DNA of 64,000 nucleotides from Verrucomicrobiota bacterium (GTDB taxonomy: Bacteria > Verrucomicrobiota > Lentisphaeria > JABSQK01 > JAJFLO01). A model generated the notes under the pieces. It was not told where the DNA came from, did not search any database, and saw nothing but the letters and a program-made list of their open reading frames with translations. Position 1 is the first letter of the stretch, and every line of letters starts with the position of its first letter. The DNA lies in NCBI GenBank assembly GCA_021772635.1, contig JAJFLP010000079.1, positions 1-64,000 on the forward strand, given 5' to 3'. Made by a program: the position numbers and the translations under genes. Below, piece by piece: positions 33,996 through 42,080 of the stretch.

Positions 33996-35587
33996 GTGAA
34001 ACCACTGGCCTTCTGAAGATCCACAATCGTGTTGATGTCCAACCACGAACCACTTACGAATTGAACGGCAATTGAGGTCGTCTTCGCAAGCTCTCTCAAC
34101 AGGTCGGCAACCGTCATCTTGGGCAGATCCTCCGTTTCGCTAAGGCGCGCCATAAGGTCGGCAAGTTGGCGTGCGCCGTTTTTAGACACTTTCCAGAGTC
34201 CGACGAACTCACCCGATCGGTCTTGAATCGGGAGTTCCGTAGAAATCTCGACCATTGTAATGCTACGGGCAAAAAATGATTGAGCGTACAGGACATCTGT
34301 CCGCACCCAGTATGCTGTTCGACTTTCAGATTCACTGTGTGCATCGACGACTATCGTTACATCGGCGGGAGCGTTAAGCAAGTCGACCAACATATGCCTC
34401 TTGAAGATTATATCGCCGAAACTGATTATCGTTTCTTTGTTTAAATATTTCTTCGCACAGAATAATGAGTATGCTTCCCCGGATTCCAGGTACTGAGAAT
34501 TTTCGATTTTGATAATATTGTCAAGGTTAATCTTATCCTTTTCAAACCCGCAAACAACAATCGTCTCGTCCGTTCCTTGTCGCCTGAACGCCTCGGTTTG
34601 ATGCTGTATGATCGGTTTACCATCCACTTTCAGCATCGCTTTGGGAATATTATCAGTCAGTACGCCAAGTTCGCCCTGAGACGCTGCCAGAATGACAGTA
34701 TTCGTATCGCGTTTGCCCGTTGGCATATACTTTTTCTCCGCGATCGCGAGCTCCCGCGAATTCTGCAGTTCGAATATATGCCCAACCCCGGCGATTTTGT
34801 CCTCCACATCCAGTATCGACTGTTCCCGGTAGATGCGCCCAAGTATGTCCTCCATCGAGCTTGTTGCTGCACGTAGCGAGTGGTTTGCCCAGATGACGGT
34901 ATTGACATTGAAAGACCGGAACAAATCGGTCGGGGTCGTGTAATAAGCCGTTGGCACGAGCACGACTGGATGACAGTTGTCCCAGGCCTTCAGAAACTGT
35001 TCAATCTCGTTGAAATCTGGTTGTTTACTGTGAATTAAAATGGCATCTGCGCCCGCCTCCCGGTAAGCATACGCACGCTCGAGAGCGGCCTCAACGTCTA
35101 AGCCAGCGATCAGAGCTTCCACCCGAGCAACGACGACGAAATCGTCGTCACGCTGTGTATCTTTTGCCGCTTTAATCTTGCCACAAAACTCATCGACATC
35201 GGCTAAGCTTTGTTTCTGATTCTTCAACAATGAGTTACGTTTCGGAAACAGCTTATCTTCGATACAAACTCCGGAGATATCGCGCTGTTCCAATTTCTTG
35301 ACCAGCCGCCGGACGTTGTTAAAATCTCCATAACCGGTATCTCCGTCCAGCAAGATCGGGATATCGATAGCGTCGTTCATAAAATCTAACACCTCCAGAA
35401 TCTGTGTCCACGACGCTTCATTATTATCACGGACACCCATTGAAGCCGAAATTGTCAGGCTACTGGCCCAGATCCCTTTGAATCCGGTATTTTCAACGAT
35501 CTTTGCCGATAAGCCGTTGTGAGCCTCCATCAAAAAGTCTAATTCCGGCCCCGTGACGATTGCTCTCAGTTGTGTAGTTTTCTTCAT
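33989..35587 (-). CDS. pepM: Phosphoenolpyruvate mutase fused to a nucleotidyltransferase domain
   Basis: 532 residues from ATG 35587 (TTG 35602 also in frame). Residues 1 to about 290 are PEP mutase, shown by '[16 protein letters not shown]' and the diagnostic '[10 protein letters not shown]' (residues 110-119), which separates mutases from isocitrate lyases. PEP mutase makes phosphonopyruvate, the first C-P bond step. From about residue 300 a nucleotidyltransferase-like domain follows, but its signature is '[20 protein letters not shown]', lacking the usual G-x-G-x-R, so catalysis is doubtful or altered. It heads the core of the locus; the decarboxylase gene overlapping its stop is degraded. 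Confidence 0.9.
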   Translation of the reverse strand: MKKTTQLRAIVTGPELDFLMEAHNGLSAKIVENTGFKGIWASSLTISASMGVRDNNEASWTQILEVLDFMNDAIDIPILLDGDTGYGDFNNVRRLVKKLEQRDISGVCIEDKLFPKRNSLLKNQKQSLADVDEFCGKIKAAKDTQRDDDFVVVARVEALIAGLDVEAALERAYAYREAGADAILIHSKQPDFNEIEQFLKAWDNCHPVVLVPTAYYTTPTDLFRSFNVNTVIWANHSLRAATSSMEDILGRIYREQSILDVEDKIAGVGHIFELQNSRELAIAEKKYMPTGKRDTNTVILAASQGELGVLTDNIPKAMLKVDGKPIIQHQTEAFRRQGTDETIVVCGFEKDKINLDNIIKIENSQYLESGEAYSLFCAKKYLNKETIISFGDIIFKRHMLVDLLNAPADVTIVVDAHSESESRTAYWVRTDVLYAQSFFARSITMVEISTELPIQDRSGEFVGLWKVSKNGARQLADLMARLSETEDLPKMTVADLLRELAKTTSIAVQFVSGSWLDINTIVDLQKASGFTC

Positions 35588-35700
35588 AGATGACTTTCCC
35601 AATATATGCCCATCGTCATTGTTTTTTTAACCGGCCATCTCCATCTGGGCGACGGCTGTTCGAAAACAAAGCCACCCCTGGGCAACAGTCGTCAGTTGAG

Positions 35701-38379
35701 CTATTTCTCGGTGTACTCCCAGTTGTCCTCGTCATAGACATCGTCACGGACCTGAACGTAGCGCTTTACGCGGAACTTCTTCTTTTGTCGCCAATCCCAG
35801 TTGCCATGTTGTGTTATTGCGTGTTCCACCACACGATTCTCTGCTGGTTTTCGTATCGGATCCTCCCCGATCCCCTCACAACCGCCGATTGTAGAGCACA
35901 ATATAGCCGCAATATCAGCATTGCTCATCAACTGCTTTGAAACGTGAAGGCTTCCCCGTTCATTGAAATCTTTGACCATCAACAATGCGAAAATAGCCTC
36001 GTGATCCCATTTCCTGCCGCGACCGCTACTCCCGTGATCGGAGGCAATGATGATTTTTGTGTTGTCGTACACGTTATTTACCTTCATCCAATCGAACCAA
36101 TCTGAAAGTGCCTGGAGCGCACATGCCATATGATAAGTGTATTCCTCATCTCCGTCCTTGTCGTACTCACCTCGTAAATAATCATCGACCGCCGGCCCGC
36201 ACCCGGCGGATTGTGAACCTCCTCGAATGGTGGCTCGGCTCCAAAAGAATTTCAGCGTCGGTTTATCAGATATCGCATTGCTGACTTCATCAAGTAAATC
36301 CAGTATCGGCCAGAATTTGAGATAGGAATTCAACATCCAGTTGGCCGTCCCGTTTTTTTGGACCTTCTCAATGTAAGAGGAATTGAATGCCGGATCATCC
36401 TCTGACGACAATAAATTCAGCAAGGGCGTGTTCTGCATAGACCATTGGGTTTTCGCAGATGAGCGGTTCAGAGTAGCGTTAATTCGTCGATAATGACAGG
36501 CTTTTACGAACCCCGGCATACTCTTAAATAGTGACAACTGCCACAGCGTCTCGTCGTAAAAACTGGCGGATATCGATGCCTCCATAGACAGCACCTTTTT
36601 CTTACGCCAATATGGTATGTACTGACCATAATGATGGACATTTACGCCGCGGTCAACTAAAAGTCGCTCAAAATCCTTGGTGATCCACTGAGGGTCTATG
36701 AAGGAAATTGAGTATCCCATCCCGCCGAAAACATGGGGATATAATGACCAGGCTTCATCAATAAATTCGCCGACCGTTTTTTCGTTATCATTATTCTTCT
36801 GACGCACCGTATATCGGTGGCCTCCGACCAGAGCGGCTGTAGAAGGTAACGTGAACCCGCCGGTTGATACCGTATTTCTAAACCACGTAAAGCCGTCAAG
36901 ACCTTCAATTAAGTCGGATCGAACCATGAGCAACTCACTCAGCAATTGTGCCGGGAATGCATCCAGTATAAACACCACGATATTCGGATGGTCTCGCGAA
37001 AAAGAAAATACCTCACCCGTGTTTTCAGGCAGCGTCGGAACTGGTTTTTGCTCCGCTGTGAGAGATCCGCGGTCAAAAAGCGCCTTGTAGTTGTGGACAA
37101 ATTTTATTGCATCCACCGACTGCAATACCAACACCACAGCCAGAAACAGCGCAACGGGTTTCACGATCTGGTGGTAGTATCTCAGGACACCTGCAAATAG
37201 ACTAATGAGCAATAGAGCTTCTATAATTTTCGATGAAAGACTCATGCCGGCGAGTACCTCTATATTGGTAAAGCTCACACCGCGAATTATACCCAGATTA
37301 TAGTCGACAGCATAGCCAAAGATGTATACGACGACAGCAACCGCTAAACTTAGCCGTGTAAGAATACTGGACAGTGGCCCGACGAACACGGTAATAAGAT
37401 ACATCCCAACACCTCCGACAAGACATTTACCGACCATCGTTACAATGTGAGTGATAAACAGGCTCTCGGAATTGATGCCGAACGAATCGGGGCTGGAATA
37501 GTAGATATACAGGGGATTGAGTACGGCGACGACATAAATTATCGCGCAGTAAAAGTAGGCGAAGGGTAGGAATCCAGGGCGGCTACCCGATTTCGAGCCG
37601 ACATCGAATATATGATCGGCTGTACGTTGGCACCAAACCTTGATATCGCTTACGAAATTTTCATTGGGTCTGTCTTTAACCTCCATTGCCGGGCTCTGCA
37701 AGTATTGCAGATTAAAGAAGTGCCCAATCCCGTTCTTCATCATCGAAAAGAGATTATTGAGTGTCCAGTAAAACACCAGGCCAGCGGACGCGCTGTAAAG
37801 AACCACAAGAAATATCAGCGCCAACACCCACAGTTGCATCTTCTCCTTGTGATCCATCCGGGCAGCGTAGACATACGCGGAAAGGATATTCACCGCGGTC
37901 ATGACGATAGGGAGAACGTTTATCGCGGTGTCGCCGAACGTCGCAAGCCGATCGGGAGCGCCCAAGTCTTTAATGAAAAGGAAACCAACACCCTCGAACG
38001 CGGGGAAGTTTAGCAGGAGATGATAGGCGGCGAAAAAGAAAGGTATCTGAATTAAGAAGCCGAAGGACACTTTAATCGGTGACAAGGGATGGTAGTTAAA
38101 TCGCCGATAGACCGCTCTGATATAAAAATACCGCTCTTGCCCTTTCGAATGTTTCTTTATCGACGAAAGCTCGGATGCCATCTGTGCGTGCTTTCCTTTA
38201 ACGTCGACTTTCCACTTCTCCGCCAGGAAATACAGTGGCAGTAAAACGGCGTTAACCAGTACGCTTAGGATCACGAGTGACACGCCGTAGCTGTCCGTGA
38301 CCGCGTACGCCGAGTCCAACGCCACTTTCATCGCCGCTTCCAGCGGAAATATAAAAATCAAATGGAGGATATGCGTCAT
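35701..38379 (-). CDS. YidC/Oxa1-like insertase domain fused to alkaline-phosphatase-superfamily transferase
   Basis: 892 residues. Residues 1-215 are YidC/Oxa1-like: 'SYGVSLVILSVLVNAVLLPL', 'YHPLSPIKVSFGFLIQIPFF' and 'SAGLVFYWTLNNLFSM'. A set of membrane helices follows (about 270-420). From about 465 comes a sulfatase/phosphoethanolamine-transferase-like domain: 'IVVFILDAFPAQLL' (metal Asp), 'TGGFTLPSTAALVGG' (candidate Thr nucleophile) and 'IIIASDHGSSGRG' (metal Asp-His). The superfamily includes EptA and LtaS, which move phosphoalcohols between lipids. Next to CMP-AEP genes it may attach a phosphonate or polyol phosphate outside the membrane. An R3 element ends 1 bp before its ATG; a start at ATG 38331 with GGAAG is possible but would cut the first helix. 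Confidence 0.8.
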   Translation of the reverse strand: MTHILHLIFIFPLEAAMKVALDSAYAVTDSYGVSLVILSVLVNAVLLPLYFLAEKWKVDVKGKHAQMASELSSIKKHSKGQERYFYIRAVYRRFNYHPLSPIKVSFGFLIQIPFFFAAYHLLLNFPAFEGVGFLFIKDLGAPDRLATFGDTAINVLPIVMTAVNILSAYVYAARMDHKEKMQLWVLALIFLVVLYSASAGLVFYWTLNNLFSMMKNGIGHFFNLQYLQSPAMEVKDRPNENFVSDIKVWCQRTADHIFDVGSKSGSRPGFLPFAYFYCAIIYVVAVLNPLYIYYSSPDSFGINSESLFITHIVTMVGKCLVGGVGMYLITVFVGPLSSILTRLSLAVAVVVYIFGYAVDYNLGIIRGVSFTNIEVLAGMSLSSKIIEALLLISLFAGVLRYYHQIVKPVALFLAVVLVLQSVDAIKFVHNYKALFDRGSLTAEQKPVPTLPENTGEVFSFSRDHPNIVVFILDAFPAQLLSELLMVRSDLIEGLDGFTWFRNTVSTGGFTLPSTAALVGGHRYTVRQKNNDNEKTVGEFIDEAWSLYPHVFGGMGYSISFIDPQWITKDFERLLVDRGVNVHHYGQYIPYWRKKKVLSMEASISASFYDETLWQLSLFKSMPGFVKACHYRRINATLNRSSAKTQWSMQNTPLLNLLSSEDDPAFNSSYIEKVQKNGTANWMLNSYLKFWPILDLLDEVSNAISDKPTLKFFWSRATIRGGSQSAGCGPAVDDYLRGEYDKDGDEEYTYHMACALQALSDWFDWMKVNNVYDNTKIIIASDHGSSGRGRKWDHEAIFALLMVKDFNERGSLHVSKQLMSNADIAAILCSTIGGCEGIGEDPIRKPAENRVVEHAITQHGNWDWRQKKKFRVKRYVQVRDDVYDEDNWEYTEK

Positions 38380-38380
38380 T

Positions 38381-38563
38381 CTAGCCTGACCTATGCTTGA
38401 ATTTCGTTGCGAGAGCGCTCAGTCTTCTTGAAATCGAGGAGTTATGAAGGTTGTGAGGGCGAAGGAATATAGATATATTTTGAGATCTCAGGTTCTTCAT
38501 AACTCATTTAGTTCGAGGATAATCCGTGCTCGGAGTAGAAAGTTCATGCATAGGTCAGGCGAG
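38381..38563. repeat. R3 palindromic element filling an intergenic gap
   Basis: CTAGCCTGACCTATGC at 38381 to GCATAGGTCAGGCGAG at 38563; 183 bp with CTAG on the left and CGAG on the right. It occupies the whole space between the TagB/F-like gene, whose TGA stop lies inside the element's end, and the ATG of the YidC fusion one base from the other end. Confidence 0.9.
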
Positions 38564-39799
38564 TTCCTTCATAATCTGGAGGAGCTGCTCCGCGGCGGTC
38601 TCTCCTGCATTGCCGAAGTTATACACGTATTTTTCTCTCAGCTTGTCCAAATCAATGGGACTCTGATCGCTGACCAGTTTACGCAGTATCGCGGGCAGCT
38701 CGTCAAAATCCGTTTCATTGAGCGGGTGCCCGACCTGGTTTTGGATAAATAGTTCGTCAATATAATCCGGGATATATTCACCTTCGAAGCCGTCGAAGTT
38801 GAGTTCACAATCGACGGTTACAACGGGCTTTTTCAGGAGAAATACGCAATCGAATACAATCGCGGAAAAATCGGTTATCACGATATCGGACTCCGCTAGT
38901 ACCGCCGCGGGTGACGGTGCGGTATCAATCGTCACGTCTCGGTATTCGCGAAGCTCCGATTTTATTTCGTTAAATAATTCGATTTGCGAGACGAGTGTCT
39001 GCGGATGCGGTCGAAATATGACCTTAAATTCGGGGTTGTTTAACAAGGCCCGGAAGAAATCTATCCCGAAGCGGGTGATCGATGCGTTTACTCCCCATGA
39101 CGGCGCGACAAGTACGGTAATCTCCCCATCCTTTTTCGCAGGCGGGGTCGTCTTATCACCGAGCATGCTATCGAAGTATGTAAGACCGGTCTGAAGAAGC
39201 AGCTTTCGCGGGGTGCCACGGGCCTCTTCGAGTTTTCTAATGCTATCGACCTGGTGAGGACCGGAACACAGAACCGAGTCGAAGTAGTCGAAGGCGAAAC
39301 GTTGAAACGTCAGTATTTCGCCTGACGTATGCATAATATGCGCGTAGTGATCTACGTTCTTCGATCGACGTAGATGGAAGATATCCAGTTGCGGTGTGGT
39401 CATCGCCACGATTTTCGCACTGATATTATTCAGGTAGGCGGCCAACCGATAATGACCGCCGATACATTTGGTAAAGACGTGTTCTAACTCACAATCTAAA
39501 CCGGGGTCATTTTCGTCGGACGAGATATAGACGCACGGCACCGCCCTTTCATTCAAGGCTTTAATCACGGGAGCGAATACGCGCCAGTAGTGCCCGCCCT
39601 CCGAGTAAAAAACAATTTCCGCGCCCGGGATAGTCTCGAATTTCGCCGCAACCGTGCCGAAAATTACAGCAGCGAGTCTGTAGTAAGCACCGCGGACGGC
39701 ATACAGCATAGAGCTCACGAGACCGATAATTGCGTAAATCAGCATACTTCCGGTACCGGGATCGATATAGGCAAGATTGTAGAGTGGTGTGCTATTCAT
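38555..39799 (-). CDS. CDP-glycerol glycerophosphotransferase-like protein (TagB/TagF family)
   Basis: 414 residues. After one hydrophobic helix near the N-terminus comes a GT-B-like fold: 'EIVFYSEGGHYWRVFAPVI', 'VLVAPSWGVNASITRFG', 'FKVIFRPHPQTL' and 'ESDIVITDFSAIVFDCVFL'. These are the conserved segments of TagB/TagF enzymes that transfer glycerol- or ribitol-phosphate from a CDP donor. Beside a CMP-AEP-making gene it could use a CMP-activated phosphonate instead; this is inference. The stop codon lies in an R3 end, so the native C-terminus may have been altered. Confidence 0.82.
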   Translation of the reverse strand: MNSTPLYNLAYIDPGTGSMLIYAIIGLVSSMLYAVRGAYYRLAAVIFGTVAAKFETIPGAEIVFYSEGGHYWRVFAPVIKALNERAVPCVYISSDENDPGLDCELEHVFTKCIGGHYRLAAYLNNISAKIVAMTTPQLDIFHLRRSKNVDHYAHIMHTSGEILTFQRFAFDYFDSVLCSGPHQVDSIRKLEEARGTPRKLLLQTGLTYFDSMLGDKTTPPAKKDGEITVLVAPSWGVNASITRFGIDFFRALLNNPEFKVIFRPHPQTLVSQIELFNEIKSELREYRDVTIDTAPSPAAVLAESDIVITDFSAIVFDCVFLLKKPVVTVDCELNFDGFEGEYIPDYIDELFIQNQVGHPLNETDFDELPAILRKLVSDQSPIDLDKLREKYVYNFGNAGETAAEQLLQIMKELA

Positions 39800-40224
39800 C
39801 GATTGGGCGCTTAGCTAAATCACAGGATTCATCAAGAGATCTTCAATACCTGAAAGTGCAGAATCCGACACCGTTTCACGAATTGATAAAGAACTTGTGG
39901 GTACGGAGCAGGGCTTACATTCGGACAAATATTATTGGATCAACCTCAAGGCAGCGGAGAGCCCTACCCGATCGGCAATTTCCGGCCAGAAGAGGAGAGC
40001 ACAGACAGTCTGTTGAGATATTAACTTACGTAGCGGCTAACTAGAGATTCGGGTTAAGTAATGACGGCTTGGGCTTTTTCGGCGTAATCGATCCGCGACC
40101 CGATTTCGGCGGAATTATACCAACAATCGCGGAGTTTTCGAAATCCGCGAGAGAATCTACTCCTTGAGTTCGTCGCCGATGTTCGAAAATTTGACTGCCT
40201 GCAGTTTAGCCTGAATTAATCAGT
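39800..40224. other. Gap with one R1 copy
   Basis: About 425 bp between two minus-strand genes. R1 lies at 40116-40208. The remainder shows no gene; ORF 39730..40044 overlaps the preceding gene and has no recognisable content. Confidence 0.5.
40116..40208 (-). repeat. R1 repeat, full 93-bp copy
   Basis: TATACCAACAATCGCGG at the left and GACTGCCTGCAGTTTA at the right; 93 bp, somewhat diverged in the middle. Confidence 0.8.
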
Positions 40225-40992
40225 TTAGACCCGAAAAGTGTCGGCCGACCGGGCGTCCGCGGCTTGATTGGGCGGGTAGCTTTTCCACTTGTCCGTATAA
40301 TAGGCTTCACGATGGTCGCCTGCGGATTCGCGGTTAAACGTAAGGAAGATATTTCGCCGGTAACGGTTGCTGGTATTGGCCGGCGAACCGTGTGGAATAT
40401 ACGAATCAAAGACAACGACATCACCGGGCTCGAGTTCCAGTACCTCGTATTCATCTGCGGACAGATCAGCCATGTCATCGTCTGATAACGGCTCCCAGGT
40501 CTCTGTCATCAATTCTTTTCGATAATCTCCAGTTTTCATGATACTCATAGCCGCGTTCTCGCGCGTATTCGGATCGACCGCGATTACCATAGTCAGAAAA
40601 TAATCGCAATATGTACTCCAACCTGCCGCCTGATCCTGGTGAAGACTATCGGCTCTGCCTCCTGGCGGCTTATTATTGACCTTGTCTTTAAACAACACCG
40701 GCCGCTCGCCAAGCAATTGCTGCAAACACTGCAGGGGCTTGTCACCCATCAGCAACTCCTGCAGCTCGGGATGGTAGTCGCCTACGATGTGCTCTACCCT
40801 CAGAAGCACACTTGCACCGGTGAGCTCGCTTCGCTCGTAATACCTAGCCTCCTCTCCCGGAAGCACCGTTTTTGACTCGAGCGTATCCAGACGATCTGAA
40901 ATGGTCGATATCGTTTTAGCGTCGAAGAAGTTTCTAAGTACAATGAATCCCAAGTCCCGAAATTTCTGCATCTCGTCAGTATCAATTGTCAT
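40225..40992 (-). CDS. Phytanoyl-CoA dioxygenase (PhyH) family Fe(II)/2-oxoglutarate oxygenase
   Basis: 255 residues. 'FRDLGFIVLRNFFDAKTIS' is the usual N-terminus of the family. The Fe(II) triad is H and D of 'LHQDQAAGWS' with the distal histidine in 'YIPHGSPANTS'; the following 'NRYRRNIFLTF' holds the arginine for 2-oxoglutarate. PhyH-family enzymes include the AEP hydroxylase of phosphonate metabolism (PhnY*/TmpA type), which makes 2-amino-1-hydroxyethylphosphonate. Standing upstream of the phosphonate genes on the same strand, this one could hydroxylate AEP, but PhyH proteins act on many substrates and a gap of 425 bp separates it. Confidence 0.78.
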   Translation of the reverse strand: MTIDTDEMQKFRDLGFIVLRNFFDAKTISTISDRLDTLESKTVLPGEEARYYERSELTGASVLLRVEHIVGDYHPELQELLMGDKPLQCLQQLLGERPVLFKDKVNNKPPGGRADSLHQDQAAGWSTYCDYFLTMVIAVDPNTRENAAMSIMKTGDYRKELMTETWEPLSDDDMADLSADEYEVLELEPGDVVVFDSYIPHGSPANTSNRYRRNIFLTFNRESAGDHREAYYTDKWKSYPPNQAADARSADTFRV

Positions 40993-41136
40993 ATGCTAAT
41001 CGTCTCCATTATTATAGCTCTGGTTATAGACCCCGTTCGAAAAGGACTCGCGCCCGGGCGCCAGCCTATATTGTACGGAATATAATTCCTGCCCTATATT
41101 TTTTATGAAATTACGCCCATTTCAATCATCGGATCG

Positions 41137-41270
41137 CTACTAAACTGAAAGCAATTGAGATTTTGAATGACTTGAATCTCACTGCGCATAAGATTTTGAA
41201 CGAATTTTTTAACCGGCATTCTTTTGGCCAGCAGAATGCCAAGTCGAAAGCTCGAAGATTTTCAGTATAT
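41137..41270 (+). repeat. Degenerate R1-like element
   Basis: 'CTAAACTGAAAGCAATTGAG' and 'TTGAATGACTTGAATCTCAC' correspond loosely to the R1 start, and TTTTTTAACCGGCATTC corresponds to the long-tail form. It lies in the gap 40993-41369, which otherwise shows no gene. Confidence 0.45.
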
Positions 41271-41369
41271 AAATCGTACCGGAGAAACATTTCGGCACGA
41301 GCGTGTCTCCCAGTCGCTGCATCGCCATCGAATTCAGTTTCGTAGTCGAGACCGACGAAGGCAGATACG

Positions 41370-41918
41370 TCACCTCTCCTTCTCCCCTGGGTCGCGATTA
41401 CCGGCCAGGAAGAGGGTCGAGATTACAAACGCCGTGACTGCGATTAGTCCCAACATACAAAGCCCTGCGGTAGGCATCGCCAACCATTTTAAAGATTCCT
41501 TTGCCAACCCTGTGCTACCGAGGCCCGGAGCCCTCATACCGGCGAACATCCAGAACATCGAGTAGCCAAGGCTACCAATTCCCAGCATCAGCGCTGTCGC
41601 CGATTTAAGCCTGGCTCGCACCGGGAGGTAACAAAGTACAAGGATTAACGCGAGAGATGTTGTCCCAAGTCCATTCGCATGTATATGCGCCCGTTTGAAA
41701 TAGACCCACGATTTACTCGTTATCTTCTCCACTTTCGCTCGGTCCCCGTCATATACAGGCACTAGCACCGCGTCGGCCTGTTCCTGCAGATATCCCTTGA
41801 TACCGTCTTCGTAAATTCCAAAGGTCGCGCCCAACCCGAAGCCGTACAGCAATGTGATTAGCGCGAATAATAATCCGTATCGCATATTCGCTAAATCTTT
41901 CTCGAGGCTATTTATCAT
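41370..41918 (-). CDS. Four-helix membrane protein of unknown function
   Basis: 182 residues with hydrophobic helices near residues 14-32, 80-98, 107-127 and 148-172. A polar 'YFKRAHIHANGLG' lies at the edge of the second helix and could place histidines in the membrane, suggesting metal or heme binding, but I do not recognise a family. A ribosome binding site (AAAGGA) lies about ten bases before ATG. It stands between the phosphonate locus and the CotH gene on the same strand, without tight coupling to either. Confidence 0.65.
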   Translation of the reverse strand: MINSLEKDLANMRYGLLFALITLLYGFGLGATFGIYEDGIKGYLQEQADAVLVPVYDGDRAKVEKITSKSWVYFKRAHIHANGLGTTSLALILVLCYLPVRARLKSATALMLGIGSLGYSMFWMFAGMRAPGLGSTGLAKESLKWLAMPTAGLCMLGLIAVTAFVISTLFLAGNRDPGEKER

Positions 41919-42080
41919 CGTATCTCAATCCTTTGGTTTTAGACTGATCCTAAAATTTAACACAATCCCTCCGACCGAACAAAGGTGATCACACCGGGAG
42001 GTCCACTACCTTACAGCAATGACAGGTTGTAGCAAATGGTCCAGGCCTAAACGTAAACTGATCGATTTCGGGTCTATGGT

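Noticed and set aside
33804-34046. The 80-residue ORF as a complete new small gene
   Set aside because: The first 17 codons overlap pepM, and the rest matches the start of phosphonopyruvate decarboxylase, so it is listed as a remnant.
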